A stretch of 6,719 nucleotides of DNA. It comes from Candidatus Micrarchaeota archaeon CG_4_10_14_0_2_um_filter_60_11 (GTDB lineage Archaea > Micrarchaeota > Micrarchaeia > Norongarragalinales > Norongarragalinaceae). Shown here piece by piece: positions 1 through 5,327 of the stretch. The stretch's first letter is position 1, and each line of letters opens with the position of its first letter. The stretch is taken from the NCBI GenBank assembly GCA_002792915.1, contig PFPF01000042.1:1-6719 (forward strand). Direction: 5' to 3'. The position numbers and the translations under genes were made by a program. The notes under the pieces were generated by a model. It ran no database searches, was not told where the DNA came from, and saw only the letters and a list, made by a program, of their open reading frames with translations.

Positions 1-2826
1 GCACGAGAAAGCCGCATCGAAAGCGGTGACGGTTTTGCCGTCTTCCATCACCGTTCCGGCCTGCAGCGTGCTGCCCGTTGCCGAGACGAGCGGAGTCATC
101 GAGCCGTTCGTCACGGTTGTGGTCCAGTTGAGTTGCGGGCAGGCGATCGCGCCGCCGTAATAGTCAAGGCACGAGGCCGCGAAGTATTGCGTTCCGCTTA
201 TGGGCACGCTTGCCGCATCAGGATTGAGGCTGCACGACTGTGCGCCTGCGGGCGCCGTAACGTTCACCGTGGCGGCGCACGAGTAGTTTCCGGAATCCGC
301 GATTACAACGCCGTAGTCCGGCGTTGGGCCGGTTGAAAACACGCTGCCGAACGCGGACTGGAGCGGGCTCATGGAGCCGCCGGTTATCGTCGTAGCCCAG
401 TCCATCACCGAGCAGTTGGTTTCGTTGCCCGCCGAGTCAAAACAAGTCGCGTAGAAGAATTGCAGGCTGCCTACCGCGATGGCCGCGCTCGAAGGCGTGA
501 GGTTGCAGGCGACGGGACCCGTTATCGGCTTGGTCACGTTTACGAAAGCGGTGCACGAGAACGCCTGCGCTTCCGCCGTTACGGTGCGGCCGTCCTCCAT
601 CGTCGCGCCCGCATGCAGCGTGCTGCCGATTGGCGACTGCGCCGGGAGCATGGTGCCGCCCGTAACCGTGGTAGTCCAGTTCAAGTCGGGGCACGCGGCC
701 GCGCTTCCCGCAAAGTCAAAACAAGCCGCCGAAAAGTACTGCGTGCCGCCCACGTGCACGCTCGTCGCATTCGGGTCGAGCGCGCACGATTGTGCGCCGC
801 CGACGGGAATGACGTTAACGCTCGCGCTGCACGAGAAGTTGCCCGCGTCCGCGACGAGCACGCGGTCGTTCTCGGCAACCATTCCGACGTAAAGCGTTGT
901 GCCGTTCTGCGATGCGGGAGGCAGGACGAAGCCGTCAGTCACGTCGGTGAAGAAGTCGATGATTGGGCAGTCCGTGGCGTTGCCCGAAGAATCAAAGCAA
1001 GTGGCGGCGAAATACTGCGAACCGCCGACGATTATGCTGGCCGCGTTCGGGTCGAGGCTGCACGAGACCGCGAAAGCCTGGGGTTTCGTGACGTTCACGC
1101 TCGCGTAGCACGAGAAGTCCACCGTTGAAGCTGCGACGAGCCTGTCGGTTTCCATCGTTGTGCCCGCGTAAAGCGTGCTGCCCGTCTGCGACTGCGCGGG
1201 AAGCATGAAGCCGCCCGTCACGGTGGTGGTCCAGTTGAGCGTCGGGCAGTCAAGCACAACGCCCCTCTTTGAATAGCAGGTGGCTTCGAAGTACTCGGAG
1301 CCGCCAACGCTGACTTCGGCCGCGCTGGGCGCGAGCGTGCACGCGTACGGCCGCGGTTGCGGCTGCGTAACTATGTTGACCGAAGCGTTGCAGATGAAAG
1401 CTATGGGCGCGCCCGCGGGCGACTCGGCGTAAACCAGCCGGCCGTCTTCCGCGACTTGGCCCGCGTAAAGCGTGCTGGTGTCGTTGGAAGGCGTGGGCAG
1501 CATGAAGCCGCCGGTGACGTCCGTAGTCCAGTCGAGCGCCGGGCATTGCACCGCAACGCCCCTCTTTGAGTAGCAGGCAGCGGTGAACGGCTGCGAGCCG
1601 TTGACGCTCACGTTGGCGGACGAAGGCGAGAGCGCGCACGCGAAGGCGTCGGGCACTGCCGGCGTGACGTTCACGTCCGCCGCGCACTTGAAGACCTGTT
1701 CGTGCCTGATCGTGCCGTTGCTTATGTGGTCCACCGCGTAAGACGCGTAGACGCCCTTGCCGTCCTCAATCGTTTGGCCGGCGGTGAGCGTGCTCGAGTC
1801 GTTCGCCCAGATGGGCGCCATCGAGCCGCCGGTCACGTCGGTAATCCAGCCCAGCACCGGGCAGTCAGTGTCCAGCCCCGCCGCATCGTGGCAGGCCGCG
1901 GTGAAAATCTGCGAGCCGCCGGGCGCAACGCTTGCCGCCGAAGGCGACAGCACGCAGTCCCTTGCGTCCGGGTAAACCACGTCGACGCTCGCGACGCACT
2001 TGAATTTTATGCCGCCTCCGCGGAACGCCGCGAGCACGGTCTTCCCGTCCTCAATCGCGCTTCCGGCGTGAAGCGTTGCCTGGCCGCCGAACGGCTCCAT
2101 CCAGCCTTCGGTCACGTCCGTAGCCCAGCCGAGCGCCGGGCAGGCCGCGGGGTTGCCCTTGATGTTGTAGCAGGAAGCGGCGTAGCCGAGCGTGCCCGAC
2201 GCGACTACGTCCGCGTTCGCGGGCGCGAGCGTGCAGGTGACTGCCTGGTCGAGCTGCGGCGCTATGGTTACGCTGGCCTCGCAGCGAAACCCGTGCGCGC
2301 TCATCGAATCGTGGTCCGCCCACACGCGCCTGTCTAGCTGCACACCGCTTCCGGCGGTGAATAGCGTGGAATCGTTAGAGTAAACCGGGTTTACCGTTGC
2401 ATCCGTGGCGTCAGTGCCCCACTCGAAGAGCGGGCAGTCCACCGCGTTGCCGTAAGAGTCGGCGCACGCGGCGGCGAAAAGCTGCGAGCCGTTGGCCAGG
2501 ACAATCGCGCTTTCGGGCGCCAGGCTGCAGGACGACGCCGGGCCCGCCTGCGCGTAAATTATCGCGCTGCACGAGAACGCGCCGAAGTCCGCGGTTATGC
2601 TGCCGGCCGCGGGCGTTGTCTGCGCGACGAAGTGCGCGGTGCCGAAGCCCTTGGGCGACACTCCGTATTCGGTAATCGAGCCCACGTCGGAGCCCCATGA
2701 ATAGGAAACGCTCAGCGGGCATTGGGTTGGCTTGTAGCTTCCGCCTCCCAAATCAACCCCGCAAATCGCGGCGTAATCCCTGCCTTCGCCTGCCGCAACG
2801 CCGGACTTGGGCGGGTAGATCAGGCA
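1..2826 (-). repeat. Ten tandem coding repeats of a cysteine-gridded BIG-like domain
   Basis: Units, counted from the first-cysteine codon: U0 2826-2530, U1 2529-2236, U2 2235-1957, U3 1956-1639, U4 1638-1342, U5 1341-1063, U6 1062-787, U7 786-508, U8 507-235, U9 234-1 (cut at its fourth Cys). C1 to C2 is 21 residues in all ten units. C2 to C3 is 10 residues in U1-U9 and 14 in U0. C3 to C4 is 45-51 residues except in U3 (59), which carries an insertion. C4 to the next C1 is 14-17 residues. U0 is the most degenerate and lacks the LxPxSA motif. U5, U7 and U9 resemble each other, as do U6 and U8. Similarity lies mainly at protein level; the DNA copies have diverged except for local blocks. Confidence 0.9.
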
Positions 2827-3294
2827 CATCGTCGCGGAGGCCGCGTTGGAATCAGAATTTTGCACGGCAACCGCTGCTTGTCCCGCATTGTACCGCCATT
2901 CGCGGCTCGAACTCGCAACGCGCTTCGCGCTTTCGGTTGGAGTTTGAATCGGCGTTTGGGTTTGCGTTTGGCCTTGTTTCTTGGCGAGCGCCTTTTCCTC
3001 TTCGGCCTTCTGGCTTTCAACCGCGGCCTGCGTTGGCAACGCGCCTGCCTCGACTTTCTTTTCGAGCGCCTTCAATTCTTCGGGGGTGTAGCCCGCTTGC
3101 GTGGCGGCTTTTTCCGCGAGTGCCTTGCTGTTCGCGAGCACTTTCTCGGCGGCTTTCTTCAGATAGGCGTTCACGTCGAACGACTTGGAAATTGCGGGGT
3201 CTGCCGACACGCTCGCGGTTGCGGCGATTTCAATCGCCGAAACCATTGAAACGAGCAAAAGCAACGCTATTGCCACAAAAGCCTTTCCACTCAT
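1..3294 (-). CDS. Giant secreted BIG/Ig-like repeat protein with four-cysteine domains (3' end outside window)
   Basis: Open frame of 1098 codons from an ATG, still open at base 1, so the protein is longer than seen. Residues 1-20 form a signal peptide: short n-region with one Lys, hydrophobic core, V-S-A cleavage site before I21. Residues about 41-107 are Ala/Lys/Glu-rich and probably helical or coiled coil. Residues 108-121 are a Gln/Thr/Pro linker. From C157 on there are ten tandem domains of 91-106 residues that look like bacterial Ig-like (BIG) domains: CxLxP, GGSQxFxAxC, CPxLxW, TxVTGGxMxP, STLxAG, EDGxxVxA, FSCxAxVNV. About 24 N-x-S/T sequons are present. The likely role is an extracellular stalk, adhesin or envelope component; its ligand and anchoring are unknown. 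The ATG at 3294 has AAGGTGG 5 nt upstream; an in-frame ATG at 3315 would add seven residues including R and K. It is separated from the PAC2 gene by 108 nt and has its own TATA-like box. The open frame is certain, the fold probable, the function inferred. Confidence 0.88.
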   Translation of the reverse strand, partial: MSGKAFVAIALLLLVSMVSAIEIAATASVSADPAISKSFDVNAYLKKAAEKVLANSKALAEKAATQAGYTPEELKALEKKVEAGALPTQAAVESQKAEEEKALAKKQGQTQTQTPIQTPTESAKRVASSSREWRYNAGQAAVAVQNSDSNAASATMCLIYPPKSGVAAGEGRDYAAICGVDLGGGSYKPTQCPLSVSYSWGSDVGSITEYGVSPKGFGTAHFVAQTTPAAGSITADFGAFSCSAIIYAQAGPASSCSLAPESAIVLANGSQLFAAACADSYGNAVDCPLFEWGTDATDATVNPVYSNDSTLFTAGSGVQLDRRVWADHDSMSAHGFRCEASVTIAPQLDQAVTCTLAPANADVVASGTLGYAASCYNIKGNPAACPALGWATDVTEGWMEPFGGQATLHAGSAIEDGKTVLAAFRGGGIKFKCVASVDVVYPDARDCVLSPSAASVAPGGSQIFTAACHDAAGLDTDCPVLGWITDVTGGSMAPIWANDSSTLTAGQTIEDGKGVYASYAVDHISNGTIRHEQVFKCAADVNVTPAVPDAFACALSPSSANVSVNGSQPFTAACYSKRGVAVQCPALDWTTDVTGGFMLPTPSNDTSTLYAGQVAEDGRLVYAESPAGAPIAFICNASVNIVTQPQPRPYACTLAPSAAEVSVGGSEYFEATCYSKRGVVLDCPTLNWTTTVTGGFMLPAQSQTGSTLYAGTTMETDRLVAASTVDFSCYASVNVTKPQAFAVSCSLDPNAASIIVGGSQYFAATCFDSSGNATDCPIIDFFTDVTDGFVLPPASQNGTTLYVGMVAENDRVLVADAGNFSCSASVNVIPVGGAQSCALDPNATSVHVGGTQYFSAACFDFAGSAAACPDLNWTTTVTGGTMLPAQSPIGSTLHAGATMEDGRTVTAEAQAFSCTAFVNVTKPITGPVACNLTPSSAAIAVGSLQFFYATCFDSAGNETNCSVMDWATTITGGSMSPLQSAFGSVFSTGPTPDYGVVIADSGNYSCAATVNVTAPAGAQSCSLNPDAASVPISGTQYFAASCLDYYGGAIACPQLNWTTTVTNGSMTPLVSATGSTLQAGTVMEDGKTVTAFDAAFSC
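1257..1280 (-). repeat. Near-identical 24-nt block shared by repeat units U4 and U5
   Basis: Bases 1257-1280 match 1554-1577 with one difference; the first 16 bases (CAACGCCCCTCTTTGA) are identical. The offset of 297 nt equals exactly one 99-residue repeat period. The block encodes the CYSKRGV segment around the second cysteine, a variant found only in U4 and U5. This suggests a recent duplication or gene conversion between these two units. Confidence 0.75.
3235..3294 (-). other. Signal peptide of the giant repeat protein
   Basis: Codes residues 1-20. A Lys at position 4 is followed by a hydrophobic stretch (AFVAIALLLLVSMV) and a small-x-small cleavage site (V18-S19-A20). This fits a type I signal peptidase (Sec) substrate. 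No lipobox cysteine is present, so a lipoprotein is unlikely. If translation starts at 3315 the n-region gains two basic residues and the cleavage site is unchanged. Confidence 0.8.
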
Positions 3295-3402
3295 TAGCCC
3301 CACCTTCCTAGCCATTAGTATATTAGACAGGAGAACAACTCGTATTAAAAGGTTACTATTTTTTAATAACTGCAAAGAGGTAACATTATCCGCGATTGCG
3401 GG
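3295..3402. other. Intergenic region between the PAC2-family gene and the giant secreted protein
   Basis: 108 nt, AT-rich in the middle. It holds the TATA-like box at 3343-3350, a second AT-rich stretch at 3357-3370 and the ribosome site AAGGTGG at 3300-3306. No clear T-run terminator for the PAC2 gene is visible on the minus strand, so some read-through into the secreted protein gene is possible. Confidence 0.6.
3343..3350 (-). promoter_or_regulatory. TATA-like box for the giant secreted protein gene
   Basis: The minus strand reads TTTTAATA in an AT-rich island between the PAC2 gene and the secreted protein gene. Archaeal transcription usually starts about 25-30 nt after the TATA centre, here near 3317-3321. 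That leaves a leader of about 24 nt containing the AAGGTGG site (3300-3306) before the ATG at 3294, or an almost leaderless mRNA if the ATG at 3315 is used. A second AT-rich stretch at 3357-3370 (TTATTAAAAAATAG on the minus strand) could be an alternative box. Confidence 0.5.
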
Positions 3403-4176
3403 TCAGCGTATGTAGGACAAGTCGCCTTTCGGGACTTCGGCTTGCGGCGGCTGCATCTGCTGGGGCGGGCGCATCTCGAGGAACGCCTTCTCGATTTTCT
3501 TGACGCGCGCGTCTATTCCTGCGACATCGAATTTTTCGCCGAAGACCCCGCCCAGGAATTCCACGAGGCGCTTGGCGCCGCGGGCGTCGAACTTGGTGCC
3601 GTTCGTCTCCACGAGGAGGCACGCGCCTTCCAAACCGTAGGCGGGCGCGAGCGCGGGCAGCAATCCCGCCATGCCCACTATCGGTATCGCCTTTACGGGC
3701 GTGCGTTTTGCGCCTTTCTTGAGGAGCTCCCTGAATAGTTTCGGGTTGGATGCCGCGCAGTAAATTTCGGGCTGTTTTCCTATTTTTTCCACGGCGTAGC
3801 CCGCCATCGCGATGACGCGCTTGACGCCGATTTTGCGCGCGTAGCCGAGCGCGCTCGCCGTGACTTCGTACTGGCCTTCGACCGTCATCGGCTGCAAGTC
3901 GCCCTTGAGGAACACGGCTTCGCCGCGCTTGAGCTTGGCGTGCGTGAAGCGCATGGTGAACGGCTTGAGCTTTCCGTTGCGCATGGCTATGGTCTGGTTC
4001 GGGAAGTGGGGCGAGTAAAGCTGGGCGACGCGCTCCGCCTTGCGCGAACGCGAGATTTGGTCGACCGCGAGCTTTCCAACCAGCCCGATGCCCGGCAGTC
4101 CCGCGACCAGGACGGCGTTCTTGAACTTCCTGCCCTTCAGCGTTATTACGTTGGAGTCGCTGACCGCGTTCTTCAA
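3403..4176 (-). CDS. PAC2-family protein (archaeal proteasome assembly chaperone-like)
   Basis: A 257-residue protein, about the usual length for archaeal PAC2-like proteins (COG2047; PbaA group). The diagnostic glycine-rich motif GLPGIGLVGK is at residues 26-35, after a first beta strand (NAVLVA), as in the Rossmann-like PAC2 fold. Further core strands with Gly-rich turns are VKRVIAMAGYAV and PVKAIPIVGMAGLLP, followed by YGLEGACLLVET. Family members are related to the eukaryotic proteasome assembly factor PAC2, but the role of the archaeal ones is only partly known. The C-terminus has a Pro/Gln-rich stretch (PPQQMQPPQ) and ends SYIR. The start is TTG at 4176: a strong GGAGGT lies 6 nt upstream and the codon overlaps the rps27e stop as TTGA, implying coupled translation. 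It is the last gene of the gins15-rpl44e-rps27e operon, a place where this family is common in archaea. Family assignment is firm; biochemical role is not. Confidence 0.87.
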   Translation of the reverse strand: MKNAVSDSNVITLKGRKFKNAVLVAGLPGIGLVGKLAVDQISRSRKAERVAQLYSPHFPNQTIAMRNGKLKPFTMRFTHAKLKRGEAVFLKGDLQPMTVEGQYEVTASALGYARKIGVKRVIAMAGYAVEKIGKQPEIYCAASNPKLFRELLKKGAKRTPVKAIPIVGMAGLLPALAPAYGLEGACLLVETNGTKFDARGAKRLVEFLGGVFGEKFDVAGIDARVKKIEKAFLEMRPPQQMQPPQAEVPKGDLSYIR

Positions 4177-4334
4177 CCCAATACCTCCAGGCGCCTGCAC
4201 AAAATCTTGGCGTGGCCGCCGGTCGACTCGACGATGAGGGCCCCGCACTTGGGGCAGTTCACGTTCGTTTTCGAGTCGCCGAACACGATGACGTCGTTTC
4301 CGCAGTTGCATTGCACTCGAATGTATTTGCTCAA
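4173..4334 (-). CDS. rps27e: Small-subunit ribosomal protein eS27 (S27e)
   Basis: A 53-residue zinc-ribbon protein of the 30S subunit. It matches the family from end to end: start MSKYIRVQC, central VIVFGDSKTNVNCPKCG, and the hallmark STGGHAK followed by RRLEVLG. Zinc ligands are C9, C11, C27 and C30. The first pair is C-N-C, one residue shorter than the usual C-x2-C; the reading frame is intact. The start is taken as TTG at 4334 because GGTGAT lies 4 nt upstream and the resulting MSKY matches typical S27e N-termini. A GTG at 4343 is also in frame but overlaps that site. It lies 13 nt after rpl44e and shares TTGA with the following PAC2-family gene. Confidence 0.93.
   Translation of the reverse strand: MSKYIRVQCNCGNDVIVFGDSKTNVNCPKCGALIVESTGGHAKILCRRLEVLG
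4183..4188 (-). promoter_or_regulatory. Shine-Dalgarno site that sets the TTG start of the PAC2-family gene
   Basis: GGAGGT on the minus strand is the best match to the archaeal anti-Shine-Dalgarno sequence in this operon. It lies inside the last codons of rps27e, 6 nt before TTG at 4176. It decides against a longer frame from 4311, whose first 45 codons are only rps27e read in another frame. Confidence 0.8.
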
Positions 4335-4338
4335 AGAA

Positions 4339-4344
4339 ATCACC
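4339..4344 (-). promoter_or_regulatory. Shine-Dalgarno site for rps27e (TTG start)
   Basis: GGTGAT on the minus strand lies between the rpl44e stop (4348-4350) and TTG at 4334, with a 4-nt spacer. The same hexamer followed by a T precedes rpl44e. Confidence 0.7.
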
Positions 4345-4347
4345 AAC

Positions 4348-4635
4348 CTAGCGCTTTACTTCCGCCTTCTTTTTCATGCGGCCGGTTATGGTGCGCTCGT
4401 GCTTCTTGTGGCACACGATGCACTCCAGCATAATCTTGTTCCTGATTCCCTGCTTCTTTACCTTGGCTTTTCCCTTGACCTTGCCGTGGTAGCCACTCAG
4501 CTTGCGCGCGTGCCTGCGCGTGCCCCGCGCCATTGTGCGGCCCGGCTTGATTTTCGTCGTGGTAACCTTGACCTTTTGTTCCGTGTGCTTCTTGCACGTC
4601 GGGCAGTAAGTCTTCTTGGTTTTCGGGACTATCAC
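4348..4635 (-). CDS. rpl44e: Large-subunit ribosomal protein eL42 (L44e)
   Basis: A 95-residue, very basic protein of the 50S subunit; in the family it sits near the E site. The N-terminus has the signature TYCPTCKKHTE (C11 and C14). The second zinc pair is C72 and C75 (LECIVCHKKH), followed by the basic C-terminal tail. Between them is an Arg/Lys-rich segment (RGTRRHARKLSGYHGK). The GGQ-type loop with KP found after SGxG in eukaryotes is not recognisable; this part reads HGKVKGK. The start is GTG at 4635, with AGGTGAT (4641-4647) 5 nt upstream, and there is no ATG option at the N-terminus. It follows gins15 by 13 nt and precedes rps27e by 13 nt. Length fits archaeal L44e. Confidence 0.95.
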   Translation of the reverse strand: MIVPKTKKTYCPTCKKHTEQKVKVTTTKIKPGRTMARGTRRHARKLSGYHGKVKGKAKVKKQGIRNKIMLECIVCHKKHERTITGRMKKKAEVKR

Positions 4636-4648
4636 TCTAAATCACCTT

Positions 4649-5215
4649 TCAAAGCTTTTGCGCGGCGTTCCTCTTCAGCAGCAAAGCAGCCACGCTTTCG
4701 GGCAGCGCCACGCGCTCGCCCGTCTTGTAGGGGCCGTAATTCGCGTTGTCGTCCCCGCCTACGAATTGGGGCAAGTCCATTAAAATCCTTATCTCCGGGG
4801 CGTTTTGCGGCGCTGCGGCGCATTGCGGCGCGCTTTGCGCACCCGCGGCTTGCTTTCGCGGCACCACGCACCTTTCCCCGTCGTACGAGCGGAAAAGCGA
4901 GGACAGTTCGGCGTACAAGCGCTTCTCCTGCCGCGTCAATCCTTCGCCGTTCGCCGTGCCCGTGGTCACGTCCTTGAGCGCCTTGAACACTATCTTGCGC
5001 TTGCGGAGCTCGAACAAGTCGTTGAAAACCGCGGAACTGTTCTCGAACGCCTTCGCGTCCTCCATGCTGAACGATGCCGAAAGCTGGCGCTTGAGGCGTT
5101 CCAAGTAGTCCGCGTAGGATTCGTAATAGTCCTCGGGGAGCGGCCTTATCTGCGCCGGGTCGTGCCTCTCCTCCAATTGCGCCTTGCGTAGGGAGTCATA
5201 GCTCAACTCGATCAA
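4649..5215 (-). CDS. gins15: GINS complex subunit of the Sld5/Psf1 type (archaeal Gins15/Gins51)
   Basis: A 188-residue replication factor. GINS joins Cdc45/RecJ-like protein and MCM in the replicative helicase complex. Residues 1 to about 120 form a helical A domain (YYESYADYLERLKRQL and FNDLFELRKRKIVFKAL visible). An Ala/Gln/Pro linker follows at about 122-140. The C-terminal B domain (141-188) has IRILMDLPQFVGGDDNANYG, then GERVALPESVAALLLKR. The A-then-B order marks the Sld5/Psf1 (Gins15) class; Psf2/Psf3 types have B-A. The chosen start is TTG at 5215, with GGTGGAG (5221-5227) 5 nt upstream and a TATA-like box at 5246-5259 that would place transcription start near 5227. A GTG at 5233 would lie upstream of that start. 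It is the first gene of the operon with rpl44e, rps27e and the PAC2 gene. Archaea with only a Gins15 form a homotetramer; a Gins23 gene is not in this window. Confidence 0.92.
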   Translation of the reverse strand: MIELSYDSLRKAQLEERHDPAQIRPLPEDYYESYADYLERLKRQLSASFSMEDAKAFENSSAVFNDLFELRKRKIVFKALKDVTTGTANGEGLTRQEKRLYAELSSLFRSYDGERCVVPRKQAAGAQSAPQCAAAPQNAPEIRILMDLPQFVGGDDNANYGPYKTGERVALPESVAALLLKRNAAQKL

Positions 5216-5245
5216 AACAGCTCCACCAAACACAACAACTACCCC

Positions 5246-5259
5246 CGCTTATTTAAGCG
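5246..5259 (-). promoter_or_regulatory. TATA-like palindrome upstream of gins15
   Basis: CGCTTATTTAAGCG is a 6-bp perfect inverted repeat with a 2-nt centre. On the minus strand it contains CTTAAATAA, a good archaeal TATA-like box. It lies about 38 nt before the TTG start of gins15. The symmetry means it could also be a binding site for a dimeric regulator overlapping the box. Confidence 0.55.
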
Positions 5260-5270
5260 TTTCCCGCCAA

Positions 5271-5298
5271 GCGCGGGTAAACAGTTAAATTCCCGCGC
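5271..5298 (+). promoter_or_regulatory. Promoter of the small plus-strand gene, framed by a 7-bp inverted repeat
   Basis: GCGCGGG (5271-5277) and CCCGCGC (5292-5298) are perfect inverted arms around a 14-nt AT-rich centre that holds AGTTAAAT, a TATA-like box about 41 nt before the ATG at 5328. GC-rich arms around a TATA box would suit an operator or repressor site. The left arm can also pair with CCCGC at 5263-5267, so two alternative pairings exist. Confidence 0.45.
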
Positions 5299-5327
5299 AC
5301 TTCAAGCCCTTTGAAGGTGAATTGACG

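Noticed and set aside
1..2600. CRISPR-like or satellite repeat array
   Set aside because: The period of about 280 nt keeps one open frame and similarity is at protein level. There are no short identical repeats with unique spacers.
133..2722. Many overlapping open frames of 60-220 codons on both strands across this region
   Set aside because: They are shadows of the GC-rich 1098-codon minus-strand frame. Their products are Arg/Ala-rich with no family pattern, and they lack consistent ribosome sites.
3390..3401. Hairpin CCGCGATTGCGG just after the PAC2 stop as a terminator
   Set aside because: The stem is only 4 bp and no T-run follows on the minus strand.
4177..4311. A longer PAC2 protein starting at 4311
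   Set aside because: The extra 45 residues are rps27e read in another frame. GGAGGT and the TTGA overlap mark the start at 4176.
3940..4977. A 345-codon plus-strand frame
   Set aside because: It runs antisense through PAC2, rps27e, rpl44e and gins15, all of which have clear family motifs. Its product is low-complexity and Arg-rich.
5216..5233. GTG at 5233 as the gins15 start
   Set aside because: It has no ribosome site, adds six unconserved residues and probably lies upstream of the transcription start. TTG at 5215 has GGTGGAG at good spacing.
5258..5268. GTTTCCCGCCA resembles a eukaryotic E2F site beside replication genes
   Set aside because: Archaea have no E2F/DP proteins, and such a short GC-rich match is expected by chance. 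It is better explained as part of the local inverted repeats.
5216..5327. Replication origin between gins15 and the orphan gene
   Set aside because: The region is short, no origin recognition box was recognised and no orc1/cdc6 gene is nearby. AT-rich boxes are explained by promoters.
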